Part shown: piece after piece, positions 1-13,128 of the stretch
Layout of the letters: each line of letters starts with the position of its first letter
Position numbering within the stretch: position 1 is the stretch's first letter
Origin: Anoplopoma fimbria
Lineage: Eukaryota; Chordata; Actinopteri; Perciformes; Anoplopomatidae
Direction of reading: 5' to 3'
Length of the DNA: 64,000 nucleotides
Assembly: GCF_027596085.1 (NCBI RefSeq)
Contig: NC_072470.1
Location: forward strand, 6,625,787 to 6,689,786
Notes under the pieces: generated by a model
What the model saw: the letters and a program-made list of their open reading frames with translations, nothing else
Database searches by the model: none
What the model was told of the DNA's origin: nothing
Made by a program: the position numbers and the translations under genes

Positions 1-3000
1 GCACACAGAGGAACAAGCAGCAGTTTGTTAGTGCGGGACGCAGCTGTGGGATAAACACCTGCATGACCTATAGCATAGCATTCCAGTATTCACTCTACTT
101 TCAGCTCTGTTTTCGTCTCCACTGACAAAATAAGATCTGGCTCTTTCTCTGCTGGATTATCGACTCTGTTGCGGGCCGGCAAAAGAAAACAATGAGCCGA
201 AAGCTACTATAGGTCACCAGACCGGACAACCCGGTGGTAACGACCTGTCAATCATAACAGCCAGACCCTAAAACATACCCTGATTTATGGTCTATTTTAC
301 TCTAAATGGGACCATAATTAACTTAATGAAAAGAATGCTGCATTTAAGAAGACTTGAAACAACTGATTGAGGCCATAAACTCATGTTTACAATGTTTACT
401 GAGGTAATAAATCAAAAGAGAAGTAGGGTCATTTTCTCATAGACTTCTATAGGAGGTGCCAAGTGACAGGTTTCACATTACACATAGTAATTTAATCAGT
501 AGCGGACATAGGAATATTGATGGGAGCAGCTTTAAATACAGAATGCTGTATCATAGTTACAGATTTTTGTTGTGTAGCTCTCTTGAATCTCCTTCTCCTC
601 CAGCTGTAAAGAACAGGCTCCATCATCCTAGTGTCTGTGAACCCCTTGATTTATGATTGTTCAAACCCACTCATCACAGTGGGGGGGAGATATGATTTTC
701 ACCTTCTGCAATCTGAGGGTTGGATGTTGTAAATTAAGGTGCTGAAATCCCACCGTACGCCAACACAAAGCTCTTTTCAGGCCCAGACCATTCTGTATGT
801 AGAGCCACTCCGGTTAACGCAAACACAATAAATCCTCCATCTCTCGCTCCGCCACTCGCGTTTCACAATTGATTCTTTTTACTCTTTTCACACTCCGCTC
901 TCCCACAATGAACATCTACCGAGGCCTGCTAAGAACGCGGCCATCTGTAGCAACAAATAGCCGAGCCCTGCGTTCTACCAGTTGCCCATTTTCTCCGGCG
1001 GGCGTGTGCTTGTTTTCTCTCTCGCACCGCTCCATCTTTGCATCGCTGAAATCTAGCGGCCTGCCGTTTATTTTACAGCACTTTGCCAGGAATGTGCGTG
1101 GGATGTGGAGAGGGGGTGCTCACCAAAAATTGCCAATGAAATTCAGAAAAATAACATTTGGCTTCTTTTACCAAAGGAGGTGGGAGGGGCGAGCAGATTA
1201 CTTCTTTTTTTTTCTGTGACAAAGGTAATTTGCAATAAGAGTTCAATTTCAACTGCAAAGTCTCTGAGGCTGAGTGCATGTGTGCAATAGGGGGGTCGGA
1301 GGTGGCCGAGGTAATGGCAAAAAGGTGAGCACAGGCCAAAGTCAACACACCTTTTTACAATAGAAGCCCTTACGGCTCACGCTGGCTGGCAGGGAAACTG
1401 CTGGTATAGCTGTGGCTCAGGAAGTGCTTCTCGTGTGTCACGGGGGGTTAATTGTGTTTTGGTGTTATCTTAGAGACTAGACCCCCTTCAACCCCTTCAA
1501 CGCCTCACCCCCAAAAGCCTCGTAGACTGCTGCTACGCACCTGGACAAACACAACAATATTTTATGAATTACCATCGGATGCATACCGTAGTATACTTCT
1601 GCTTCGTATTATTTTGTCCATATTCTATCCATCTCGTGAGCATTATATCTGGACGTCTCTTCCCCTCTCTCCCTCCGCATGCTGCAGCTCACTGGGAGCG
1701 TGCTCCAGCCATAATGATGGCCTCTATGTGTGTGGCGTGTTAAGACAGTCGGCCGAAAGGGGGGGGAATTGCTGCTCTTGCACCTTGCATTCTTGGGCTG
1801 GGTGTCGAGGGCTTCGACACCCAGCCCAAGCACCCACGGCGCTCTCTGTTGCGCTTTTTCCACGATCGCAAGCCTTCCCCCCAAACAATGACAGGTTGCA
1901 TGTGGTGGCGAAGTTTTTTTTGTCCGACAGATTCGGCATGCAAAGGCAGTCAGCAAAGGTTTGATTTAAAGATTTGAGGCAGCTTGAATCTTGAAGGAAG
2001 CCGATTGTACTCTGCTTTGATACAGCACAGTTATTTCTTTAGTCGAGAAAATGTCCAAAAAAATGGTGGAAAAAATGCAACCCGTGATGTCTTGAAAATA
2101 CTTTATTTTGTCTGACCAACATTCCAGACCGAAAAGCTATTCAGAGCAGAAGATCCTCACATGTGAGAAGCTGGAACCAGTGAGCGTTTGGCATTTTTCT
2201 TACGATCGACTAATAATTAAATCAGATAATAATTTGCTGATTCAGATGTCCATGTTACGGCATGAAATCCTCCCCGTTTCTGTTTTAGCTCTAATTTATC
2301 GACTGTTGAAAGCTGCAAAGTTGAAAAGGTCATCCTGTGCGATCAGGAGAGAGCAATAACTCAGGTCATCATTCTCCTTCTTGGAAAGACCTCCCTTTGC
2401 CAAGATTAAATACGCTGGCTTGGACAGCTGGGAGGAGACGTGTGGAGTGTGTACAACAACCTAAACGCCGGCCAACTATCTGTTAGCTCAAGCGAAGCAT
2501 CTCCCAAATTGTGTGACGTTTGCAGAAATGTACGAGGCGAGCAAGGTACACCGCAAAGAAATGGGAATTCATCGTGGAAAAAGCGAAGTGGAAAAGTCCT
2601 TCCTCGGAGCCGATCTCTTCGCCGCTGACGTCCATCGCGCCTGTGTTTGCTTGGCCATGCAGACGTCCGTCCTCCGCCTGGTTTACTCTTCTTCTATCTC
2701 AATCTTGTTGTCCTCCTTGGCCCACGGAGCCGCTCCATCTCTCAACCATGTTCTCATTCCTCCTCTCTCTCCGACTCTGTCACACAGACACACAAAATGA
2801 TTTACAAGGGCGGGTCCGGCGCTGGGGATTCTCACTCTGTGCTGACGTAGACGGCCGTGAGATTCCCAACGCTTCCTTTCGGCCCATTTATCATCTGTTT
2901 GCCGTACGATTACATAACTGCGCTTACACTCGGCAGAGAAGGAGCCTGGAGCTTCCAGCAGGGGACAGTGGTGGGACGGAGAGGCTCGAGGATTCCGAAA

Positions 3001-6000
3001 CATGCAAGCGCGTTGACGTCATGTTCACGCCCCCGCCTGTGGCCGTACACCAGAAACTGAGCACGCACATAAACATTGCACATCCTCTTGAAGACACTGT
3101 CTAACACCAAATTGCAGCGTGCACTGTGCATGAACCTACTGAGTCACTTCCTAGTCGACCTCGGAGACCCCCATTCATAATACCGTGAAAATGAGGCACT
3201 TTAACACGCTTGTATGCCTTTTTGGCATCCAGAGGGGTGGATGAGTGATGGTGTCTCGCTGTGAGCCATGCATGTGTCTGGACGGAGCATATTTTTATGT
3301 TTTTGCATGCGAGTGCAAGGGGGAAATCCATGGATGTGTGTGTGTGTTCGTGCCACCAGACTTGTTTTCAAACCAAGAGGCCTCATCTGACTCTCTCTGA
3401 CTGTTTTCCTTACCTCCCTTATCCGGGTAATTGATTGGCATGATTTACACAGTAATCATCTAAGCATGCGGACTCCGTGTGGGCCGACGACGGGGAGGAG
3501 GACCGCCGACGCTACTCGCATGAAGACGTTCATTATGGGAGAAGAGAGGAGAGCTCAGACCGGTAACTCTTCCTCGACGTAATAACTTGTGAGACTGTTG
3601 TCTCCTCTCAGTTCTTAATGACTTATCCTCAGTGTTTTTCCTAAGCAAGAGTTTATATCTTTGCGCACTCTGGATCCACTGGGGACACATTTTAGTTCCT
3701 TTACTACCTCATATAATTCGAAGCATGAAAAAGAATGGTGATTCCTTTGATTCCTGAAAAAAACTACAACTAAAGCACAATCCCCACTACTCTTAATGAA
3801 TACTTTGCCTTTTTTTAAACTCCTTTTCAAAGATAGCTCCATCTATTATATCGTATTGTCCGATGATTGGACACATCTTTCAAAATAAGAGCCCAAGACT
3901 GAATATTGCCTTGCTGAATGACAATGTGCCAGAACAACTAGGCAGAAATGTATTCTGCATTCAGAGCTACGGTACCCAGTGGACTGCCAGAGGTCACTTC
4001 CCTCATCCTGGTATGTGTGAAGTAATAAACCCAAACTGAGTGTAACTGTCAGTGGGAGCCGCTGGCCCCTGATTAACTGAACCAGTGTTGCGTTAAGGCC
4101 TCAACAGGCTCGGGTCTCGTCGAGTGCTGAAAAGCTGAATAAACATCCCACTGCGCAGTGCAGGCATACATTCATGTTTGTTTTATTAATGAAATAAAAC
4201 GTGTCTGAGAGCAAAAAGCATCGGGCAACAGTGTTTTTTAAAAACCAAGGTAGTGCATATTTGTTTGAGAGGCTCCGTTTGCCGATTGAAGGAAACCAGT
4301 CGCCACCGTCGTTGCCGGGGCTCAAGTAGAGGTCAAGCCCTTTCAGGTAAATATGTTGCAGAGATATACAGCTTCAGCACTAGTTATGTAACCACTGAAC
4401 GCAGCTGAAGCCTGAGGCATTGGCCACTTTGGGAGCGGAGGGAGAGGAATGTGAAGCTTGCGGCGAGAGCATCAGAAGCTCGGGAGAAGGTCGCTGAAGC
4501 TTCACATGTCAGATGAGCAGCTACCTCTTATCCATATATGTGATTTAAAGTTCTCGCCACCTGTCGCTGTCTGTATTTGCCGCCTTTCCAAGCACTATTC
4601 TTTATCACCTGGAGGATCTTGCTGTCCTCAAGCCACACGGCCAAACAGGAAGCTGCCCATTACATAAAGGGCAGCCGCGTCTCAGATGTTGATGCTGGCA
4701 AAACATTTGTCAACCAGGGATGCCAAGGCCAAGGCCGAGCTGTCACCACTCCTGCCCACTTAGACTCGGTCTCAACCGACACTTGGCTCACATTTAACCC
4801 CAAATATTGTGTCGTGGTCGGTTGGTTTTTCAAAGAAACGTATCTAATGTTTATCTCTCATCTGCAGGACGGTCACAGTGGCTTGTTGTTTAAGAACAGT
4901 TGCACAATATTCTACAGAAACACTTTTCATAAGTACAACGAGTTGAAACCAGGTCAATGCGTTTAAATGCAATCCATTTAAAGCAACATTGCCATCTTCT
5001 AAATATTCGGCATATAGTTTTTAATCCATCCCTTCAGCTTAAATCAGAAACACAGCATTGAGACATTGGTGTCAGCACTGACAGATATTTCCACTGACGG
5101 TGACATTAAGGAATGAAAAGTCTCAACTCTCAGTCCAACAAATCACATCCTTCCTTACACAAATATTCCCACCAATCCCGCCCCGCCATGGCTCGGAACA
5201 ATGGAAGTTGTTAACCGGGGTGCCCAACCGTCATTCTAGTCGATCATTACTTTAATGACGTGAGCACTTAGCGAGGGAAATGTCACAAGGCTTTAAAGAC
5301 GTTCTTTCATTTTGTGACTCAAGCTTCATAGTGCCCTAACTGCGTCATAAGTTGTGCTTAGCGGTGTAGGCCTCCCTGCTGTGCACCCTTGGGTGTCTCG
5401 CAGTGGAAACACTAACAACATTAATGCGGGCGTTACCAGTTTCCGCATTAATAAAAGGTGACTTGGATAATCTTGTGCACGTAACCTTTAGTTTGTCATG
5501 GCAAACGCACACGTTGTGCATTGTGTGGCGGGTCCCTGCTGTGGCCCCCAGCTGTTTATGAGAGCATTTCCCAGGGAAAGTCAGAATGCTAATGGGGCCA
5601 CTGAACCACTCAGAGACAAACCGAGCGAGAGATAAAGAGGAGAGAGAGGGTTTATTGAGGATACTGCACTATTTCTTGAAGTAATTAAGAGCTGCAGCTA
5701 CCCTAACCCTATTTTGCAGTGCTCAGAGTTAAAAACACAATGTAAGACCATATGAACTGCTTTTCATAACTAAAACAGCTCTAATAGAGAGTGCTTTAAA
5801 TGCACTTAAACATTATCTTATTCTTCTTTTCCCAAATTTAGTTTCATATTCACTTTTAATCCAACAAATATTATCACCAGACAGACACAAACAGAGGGGA
5901 AATCCTTTTTTGAATTACCAATGTGCCAACTTCCCCAATGACGTCTTGGTTTCTAATGAAGAATCATCTCTGAACCTGGCACAAACCAGCAAGAGGGAAA

Positions 6001-9000
6001 TAGCCCTTTCCCTGAAGTGAAGTCAAACCACAAATTCCCCTCGGATATCACCAGTGACGACCATTCTGGAGCTCATCGCACCCGCACACCGCCCTCGGTT
6101 TCCAAACGGGGGAGCTGGGCAGAGGACGGGGGCCGCAGCGAGGAGCAGGAAAGGGGCTTTTTTGATGGAGCTCGTTGATGACGCCGGACACAAAAGAGGA
6201 AGCAATGAGGGCTGACTAATGTCAAGCAGCGCGGTGTGATTCAACCTCCCTAGTCAATAATAGAGGGCAGTGCCACTCTTCCAGCCATTGTTTCACACTT
6301 TCCGGAGGTGGATGTGCTTGTGAATCACCCTCAGTGTCCTGGCAACCACAAATGATACATGATAAATTTGAGCAACTCGGATTGCCAGGAACGAGCTCAT
6401 TTGAATCTTACAACAGCACACCACTTGACCTGCAATAAGTTTGTTGTATGTTTGTAAGTTTGTAAGTATGTTTAGTCAAACTTCTTGCATCATGTTTTCC
6501 AGTCAATGGATTTCCTTCTTTGAACAGCAATTTCTGGCTCCAGACCTGAACCCACTCAGTAAGAATTAAAATCCACTTTTTAGTGTTAATCCATTTACTA
6601 GTGATGACCTTGATACGTTTTGGTCAAAGAAATAAATGTACACAAGTATGCGGATGATATACCGCAATACAAACACTCTGCTGATCGGAGTTATAATAGT
6701 GAGTGCAAAGGCAATCTGCTTTTGTGTTATTTCAATATTCAGTCTTGCACGAATTACAATGCAGCCACATGCAGACCCACACACAAAGATACGCACACAT
6801 TCCTGCACACACAGATGCCCACAAACCAAGAATTTGTCCAACGTTTTCTTTGTGAGTGAGCGGAGGGCATTAAGTCCGAAACACACTTCCTCCTGTGTAT
6901 TTTTCTTTGAGTGCCGGTTGAAATAAACCCATCATGTTCAAGAATGTGAAACAAAAGTTCTCCTTTCACGAACCAAAAGTGCGAGATAACTGGAGTCATA
7001 TGGGCACGCCTGTTTCTTTCCAGCACGATTGGGAGGGGAACCAGGTTCAGTGTCAGCCACAGATCCATTAGATCTCATTCTCTGCAATATAAAACCATTA
7101 GTTTTCAAAATGTGGGCCATGTTAAAATCAACTGAGAAAAATAGGACCAGGACCCTGGAGGCACAATATATATATATACTTTTATTTTGTAGTAATAAAG
7201 GCGCTAAAACCAACCCCAAGATTAACCCAAGCACAGTGGTTAAATCTTGTAAGTTAGCTTTACATAAACCTTGTTGTCTAGCAAAGTCATATTTGGTATT
7301 GTTGCTTTCTGCGTTTTAAGATTCAGTAGCCTGCTGATGGATTCAAGAAGTTGACTTCAATTTTGTCTGTCCTGACATAGGATATTAAGGGGATACCCGC
7401 CAACAAATCAGACAGAAGTATTTTCTTGCGTGACCATGGAATAAATTCACCTCTTTGTATTGGACTGCCCAAATAAAGTTAGATTGTTCCGTTTGACTGC
7501 AGACTGTGAACCTTGATTCTGATATTATATCTAATCCTTTGGAGAATTGAACACTGAGCTGCGACTAGAGGCTTTTATTTTCTCCAAAAGCTGAGGTCAG
7601 AGGTTAGACAAAGATCAATAATCAGGGGTCTTTCCCGTTCTTGGACTGCTCCCTGTGTTGACACGAAGAGATATTTTATACTGTTATTATTCTGTACACT
7701 GACAGTTTTACTATAAACCTTGTGAAACTAATTGAAGAACTGCCACTCCAGCAGCAATTTTCAATCCAAAATGAGACCTCATTTGAAACCCCTACAAGTT
7801 AGTGTCACATATTTAGTAAGTTGAGAGCTTCCTGAAACTGTATGAAATGTCTCAGCATTTCCAGAAAAACTGTGCAGATGTACAGCACAGCCTTGAATCG
7901 CTCCATTTATGGAACTTTGCAGCTATTATTGTCCTGACTGACAGACAAATTGACCCGTACCTTTGGCCGGGCAACTCGGCTGGGCACCCTCGGCGTAAAC
8001 CTGAGAGCCAACATCTTGACACGAGAAGGATGCCGGGAAAGGAGCTTTTCCTGACCAAAGAAAAATCAAGAGAAAGAGCTCTTTTTTTTTTTTTGCTCAC
8101 GTTTTTCAGAGTGCTGGAAGCTAGAAGATCAGCGCGGTTGCAGAAACGCTGGAATGCAGAATTTCTGGACTGAAAGTGGAGGTTGGCAGAGAAACCCTTC
8201 CACCGCTCCAACAGACAATCCTCTCAAGTCACGATTTAAACACAGAGGCAGCAGGTATTGTACACATTGGACTTTAAACATGGGAGTAACATTATCTAGT
8301 AGTTTTGATTTATCGCTTCACCGACTCCTTTGTTGCCAGGTTTTCTGTTATCTTAATTGCTAAAGCAACAGTAGCCACTCTTTTCTTTAAATCAGTGTCA
8401 AAAACAATGCCTTGACTGCATTCCTTCCAATTAGCGCCTGGAATTATGTGTCAAAGTTGTTGAGCTTATTCTTCCATTACAGCCTCCCCAGAAGTTTCCA
8501 TCACAGTCCGGAGGAGGGGGGAAATGTGCAGACTCAGCATTTAGGGAGGCAGGACAGTGAAAAGAGAGAGCTTGCACCTTCCCTAAAGATCTATCTCTTT
8601 TTCTTTCATTCTCTCCTTCCTCCTTGACAAAGCACACATTGCGCAGCACACATGGGAGGCCCCCTGACAGGAATATGAGTTTAAATAAGGGGGGGGGAGC
8701 TGATGCACAGACTTACAGGAACAAGGAGCGCTCTGTGCAGCCATTCATTCACGGCAGGTACCTCTATCTCCAGCCAAACATCAAATGAGAAGGAGGCACC
8801 CACAAGTAAAGCATCATCTTCGGGGAAAAAAGGCCATCTATGTGTCTCGCTATTTGTCCCAATTTACTGTATTCTTCTCCTCAGATCCAAACTTAATTTA
8901 TTTTTACAGAGCGGAAAATATTTACTACGGTTTTAATGACTCGTCCGGAATCTGTTTGTGGGGAAAATAACACACAAAGAGTTCCCTCGGGATGAATGGA

Positions 9001-11644
9001 TGGAAAGAAAAGAGAAGGAGAGGAGAGAAAGGTGGCAGGCCCGGATTTGGGCCAGGATGACAAAACCTTTACCGCCACCAGGAAGGCAGAGAGGGAGAAA
9101 GGGACAGATGAGATGAAAGAGGGGAGACAGGCTTGAACTGATAGGATGCAAACGGAGGCGGGCACATGGCATCACATGCCCAAAGTGGAGGCCCAGACGG
9201 GGAAGGGGTTGAGGGTTGAGTTTTGGGGCAGATGGACGGACGTCTGTCTCGGCTTCTTGTAAATGGGAGACAAAGCAGGAAAACACACGGCGGAGCCTCC
9301 CTGTGTTTTCCCAGACTAGCCCATATACTTTAGGATCAAGGGTGAGCCCTGGTATGGATTAAGTGAATTGGCAGAAATTGACTGGGCTTTGACAGCTAAA
9401 CGGCTGTTTGTGAGAAAAAAGGTCCAAAGGTCGCAGACAGGCGACGACCCGCGCAGAGCGGCGTCAAAGCGAGGTCCTCTGGAGTTCAGGGTCATGTGAG
9501 GGTAGCTCATCAGCACCTAGACACAACAACGTACCGCGGCCCTTTTTTATTCTCCTCCCTTTGTCCCCGCGATGTGTCTGATCCTCTGAATACAACCCAT
9601 TTATGCTTCACTGCACTCGGCGAGAGATGGGATGAATGGAACGCACTTTGAAGCACCGAAAGAGGCCAAATATGTATCCCCACATATCCGGAGAGACCCC
9701 CACATGCCAGCTGACGGACAATCTAGGGACTTTACTATCCGCTGTCAACCGTCAGAGAGGAGGGACTTCTAACTGCTAATTAGAACGGGAGATGTTTTAA
9801 TATTCGACTTCTACTCCAGTAGCCCCCTGGAGACTTTCCGCTCTAAATACCCAGGAATTGCATCCACATGGACTGCGGAGGAGCAGTCGGTTTTTGCGAG
9901 GTATTTGCTCAAGGACCTCTATGACGACTGCAACCATGGCCGACACTGAAAAGCTGCTGCAAAGGCACCTGGAATCCGTTTGTGTGCTCACGTGTCTTTT
10001 TGTAATTGACGTATTTTGCATACATTTGCACATGTGCACATACATCATCTCCTACGTATTCGTACTGTATATGTTTGCATGAATGCAAACCGGCCCCGTT
10101 TCTCTATGCCTTTGTGCACATAAATGATATCATACACCGCTGATTAGAATGTAAAACAATTAAGGCATCTTTAAACCAGAGACTATAGCAGCAAAGAAGC
10201 ATCTCTGGTCTTTCTTAAAATTCCTCTGCTTGACATCTCAAAACAGACACAAATACGATCAAACTTGCAGAAATGATTCCTGCTTTCAAAATCAAAAAAG
10301 TCTTGTATTTGTTGGCTAAGCATGCAGCAAAACACTACTGCAGGATTGTGATGATCTCCTCAGGAATCCAGTGTCAAATGAGACATCGAGAAGCAGGCTT
10401 TTTTTTTGCTGACCAGCCTTTTCAGTAGTCAGTAAACACATTTGAAACCCGTTAGACTCCTGATATGTCGGACCGTTTCATTGAAGCCAGATGGCTTGTA
10501 GAGTAATCTTACTTCTACAGGCTGTACATGTTGCATCCCTTCATCTACCTAACATACGACAGAGAGACAGAGATAAGAGTGGAGGACAGAGGGACAGGAG
10601 GACCAGAGGGATTCAGAGGGATAAGGGCCATTGTTCCACAGATGGCTATAAAATAAACCTCAAACACATTAAAGCAGAAGCTTCTTATTAATGATAGAAT
10701 GGAGCTTCACCTTCGTTTCACCCATCACTATTTCTCCGACTGATCAGACATATCGTTGGTCATCCAAGAACTGGAGTGCGTCTTGAAAAATGTGGTTTCA
10801 ATTATCCACAAATGATCTTTTTTCTTTTCTTTCTCTTTTTTTTTTTTTTTGAACCAGGCAGGAATCTGTGGAACGTGTTGGCTTTCCACAGCCGTTCAGG
10901 TGGACTTCTTCTGTCCGCCATGTCTGTTTAATGACACCCAGTTGTATTCAGGGTCACTCACGAAAAAGCCACTTCATTTGGTTATTCCGAATACTCAGGG
11001 TACACATGCTATTTTTTTTATTTTTTATTTAATTGCATTTAAATGGTCATGAAAGTTGGTTTAATGTCCAAGGTTTGAGTTGCTGACCCTGATCTCCGAC
11101 CTCTCTATAAGGGTAATGGGGGCTCATAAAGATAAATCATCCCCCTGATGGTCAATAGAGTACCACAAAAACATTAAAAAAAAGTAAATTCCCTCCGACA
11201 GTGTGTTAGATAAATCATTGAGGTGCCTGGAGGTCAGGCGGCTAAGAAATAGGACAAACAAAGTGAATCATGGCCAAAGGACCCATTCCTCATTATACTA
11301 CGGTTTTCATCAAAGTGGTTATTCCGTCTGAGTGAAAGAACTGCACATTCGGGACATGCGAGACTGCTGTGAGAGTGCTTTCTTTCTCAACAACTGTTTA
11401 TTATTTGTGGTGTGGGACTGGATCCTCTATTTCCCCACAACACATATTCAGTTTAATGGGAATGTGCCTGCATACATAAATCTCAAAACTTAACTCCATT
11501 GTTGGAATAAATGTATTTCATCTACTTGATATAAAAGCTTTGCTACTAAACAGAAACAGAAGAAGCACTGGAAGAACACCATTTAAAATGAAATCAATGG
11601 CTACTCCAGCTACAACTTTGACTAATGTGCTCGCTGTCTCGTAA
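1..11644. other. Non-coding stretch, no gene recognised
   Basis: I see no open reading frame here that resembles a known protein. The longest frames are about 70-120 codons and show no recognisable domain. The stretch contains a perfect stem-loop at 1792-1830, purine-rich DNA around 8990-9130, T runs near 8082-8094 and 10836-10850, and otherwise mixed unique sequence. It may be intergenic or intronic. Confidence 0.6.
1792..1830. repeat. Perfect 17-bp inverted repeat (stem-loop)
   Basis: The arm at 1792-1808 (CTTGGGCTGGGTGTCGA) is followed by a 5-nt loop, GGGCT, and its exact reverse complement at 1814-1830. The stem is GC-rich and has no mismatch. It is shorter than a normal microRNA precursor, and the flanks (T1791 against C1831) do not extend the pairing. 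Its function is unknown. Confidence 0.9.
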
Positions 11645-11712
11645 AGAAATTCCCTTTTTTGCGTTAGAGTTACATGAGTAGGTTGATACCAATCACATGT
11701 ATGTACACTATA
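11645..11712 (+). repeat. Older interspersed repeat, left part (split by Tc1)
   Basis: The segment with GTTAGAGTTACATGAG, then TTGATACC and CACATGTATGTACAC, resembles the first half of a teleost interspersed repeat I remember, whose consensus carries GAGAGTTAGATGAGAAGAT and a TTAGCTTAGCATAAAGACTGG motif. The matching continuation lies at 13324-13485, on the far side of the transposon, so the Tc1 element split this copy. The class of the repeat is not certain to me. The left boundary is approximate. Confidence 0.6.
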
Positions 11713-11714
11713 TA
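11713..11714. other. TA target-site duplication, left copy
   Basis: A TA dinucleotide directly precedes the CAGTGGG end of the transposon. Its partner is the TA at 13322-13323, just after the CCCACTG end. Tc1/mariner elements insert at TA and duplicate it. Confidence 0.85.
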
Positions 11715-11930
11715 CAGTGGGTACGGAAAGTATTCAGACCCCTTTAAATTTTTCACTCTTTGTTTCATTGCAGCCATTTGCTAAAATCGAAAAAGTTCAT
11801 TTTTTTCGCATTAATGTACACTCAGCAACCCATCTTGACAGAAAAAAACAGAAATGCAGAAATTTTTGCAAATTTATTAAAAAAGAAAAACTGAAATATC
11901 ACATGGTCATAAGTATTCAGACCCTTTGCT
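11715..11930 (+). repeat. Left terminal inverted repeat of the Tc1 element
   Basis: The 216-bp left arm has the outer direct repeat at 11728-11741 and the inner one at 11911-11924. Compared with the right arm it carries about 20 extra bases near 11850-11876 (around CAGAAATTTTTGCAAATT). Apart from that block and two tiny differences the arms match throughout. In the family the transposase binds the direct repeats. Confidence 0.9.
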
Positions 11931-12062
11931 GTGACACTCATATTTAACTCACATGCTGTCCATTTCTTCTGATCCTCCTTGAGATGGTTCTACTCCTTCA
12001 TTGGAGTCCAGCTGTGTTTAATTAAACTGATTGGACTTGATTAGGAAAGGCACACACCTGTC

Positions 12063-12070
12063 TATATAAG
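12063..12070 (+). promoter_or_regulatory. Possible TATA box of the transposase gene
   Basis: TATATAAG lies 20-27 bases before the first ATG of the transposase frame. It is a plausible TATA box for the element's own short promoter, but there is no transcript evidence and the leader would be very short. Confidence 0.3.
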
Positions 12071-12089
12071 ACCTTACAGCTCACAGTGC

Positions 12090-13128
12090 ATGTCAGAACA
12101 AATGAGAATCATGAGGTCGAAGGAACTGCCCAAGGAGCTCAGAGACAGAATTGTGGCAAGGCACAGATCTGGCCAAGGTTACAAAAGAATTTCTGCAGCA
12201 CTCAAGGTTCCTAAGAGCACAGTGGCCTCCATAATCCTTAAATGGAAGAAGTATGGGATGACCAGAACTCTTCCTAGACCTGGCCGTCCAGCCAAACTGA
12301 GCAATCGTGGGAGAAGAGCCTTGGTGAGAGAGGTAAAGAAGAACCCAAAGATCACTGTGGCTGAGCTCAAGAGATGCAGTAGGGAGATGGGAGAAAGTTC
12401 CACAAAGTCAACTATCACTGCAGCCCTCCACCAGTCGGGGCTTTATGGCAGAGTGGCCCGACGGAAGCCTCTCCTCAGTGCAAGACATATGAAAGCCGCA
12501 TAGAGTTTGCCAAAAAACACATGGAGGACTCCCAAACTATGAGAAATAAGATTCTCTGGTCTGATGAGACCAAGATTGAACTTTTGGCGTTAATTCTAAG
12601 CGGTATGTGTGGAGAAAACCAGGCACTGCTCATCACCTGCCCAATACAATCCCAACAGTGAAACATGGTGGTGGCAGCATCATGCTATGGGGGTGTTTTT
12701 CAGCTGCAGGGACAGGACGACTGGTTGCAATTGAAGGAAAGATGAATGCGGCCAAGTACAGAGATATCCTGGAAGAAAACCTCCTCCAGAGTGCTCAGGA
12801 CCTCAGACTGGGCCGAAGGTTCACCTTCCAACAAGACAATGACCCGAAGCACACAGCTAAAATAACAAAGGAGTGGCTTCGGAACAAGTCTGTGACCATT
12901 CTTGACTGGCCCAGCCAGAGCCCTGACCTAAACCCAATTGAGCATCTCTGGAGAGACCTGAAAATGGCTGTCCACCAACGTTCACCATCCAACCTGACAG
13001 AACTGGAGAGGATCTGCAAGGAAGAATGGCAGAGGATCCCCAAATCCAGGTGTGAGAAACTTGTTGCATCATTCCCAAGAAGACTCATGGCTGTACTAGC
13101 TCAAAAGGGTGCTTCTACTCAATACTGA
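12090..13128 (+). pseudogene. Tc1-like transposase, two frameshifts
   Basis: This gene once coded for the cut-and-paste transposase of the surrounding element. With two missing bases allowed for, it would have about 346 residues, close to the usual 340-345. The first ATG is 12090; in-frame Mets at codons 5 and 8 are alternatives. The N-terminus reads as a paired-type helix-turn-helix (about residues 10-57), then a GRPAK hook-like motif (65-69), then a second helical DNA-binding part. The catalytic triad is all present: Asp in WSDE (12563-12565, residue ~159), Asp in QQDNDPKH (12835-12837, ~250) and Glu in NPIEHLW (12940-12942, ~285). I counted 34 residues between the last two, giving DD34E. 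The glycine-rich [10 protein letters not shown] box is present. One base is lost near 12495-12498, giving an immediate TAG, and one T in the run at 12582-12585. The stop TGA touches the right inverted repeat. Confidence 0.95.

Noticed and set aside
1792..1830. Stem-loop as a microRNA precursor
   Set aside because: The 17-bp stem with a 5-base loop is too short for normal processing and the flanks do not pair.
12179..13088. Minus-strand frames inside the Tc1 element
   Set aside because: These are shadows of the plus-strand transposase gene.
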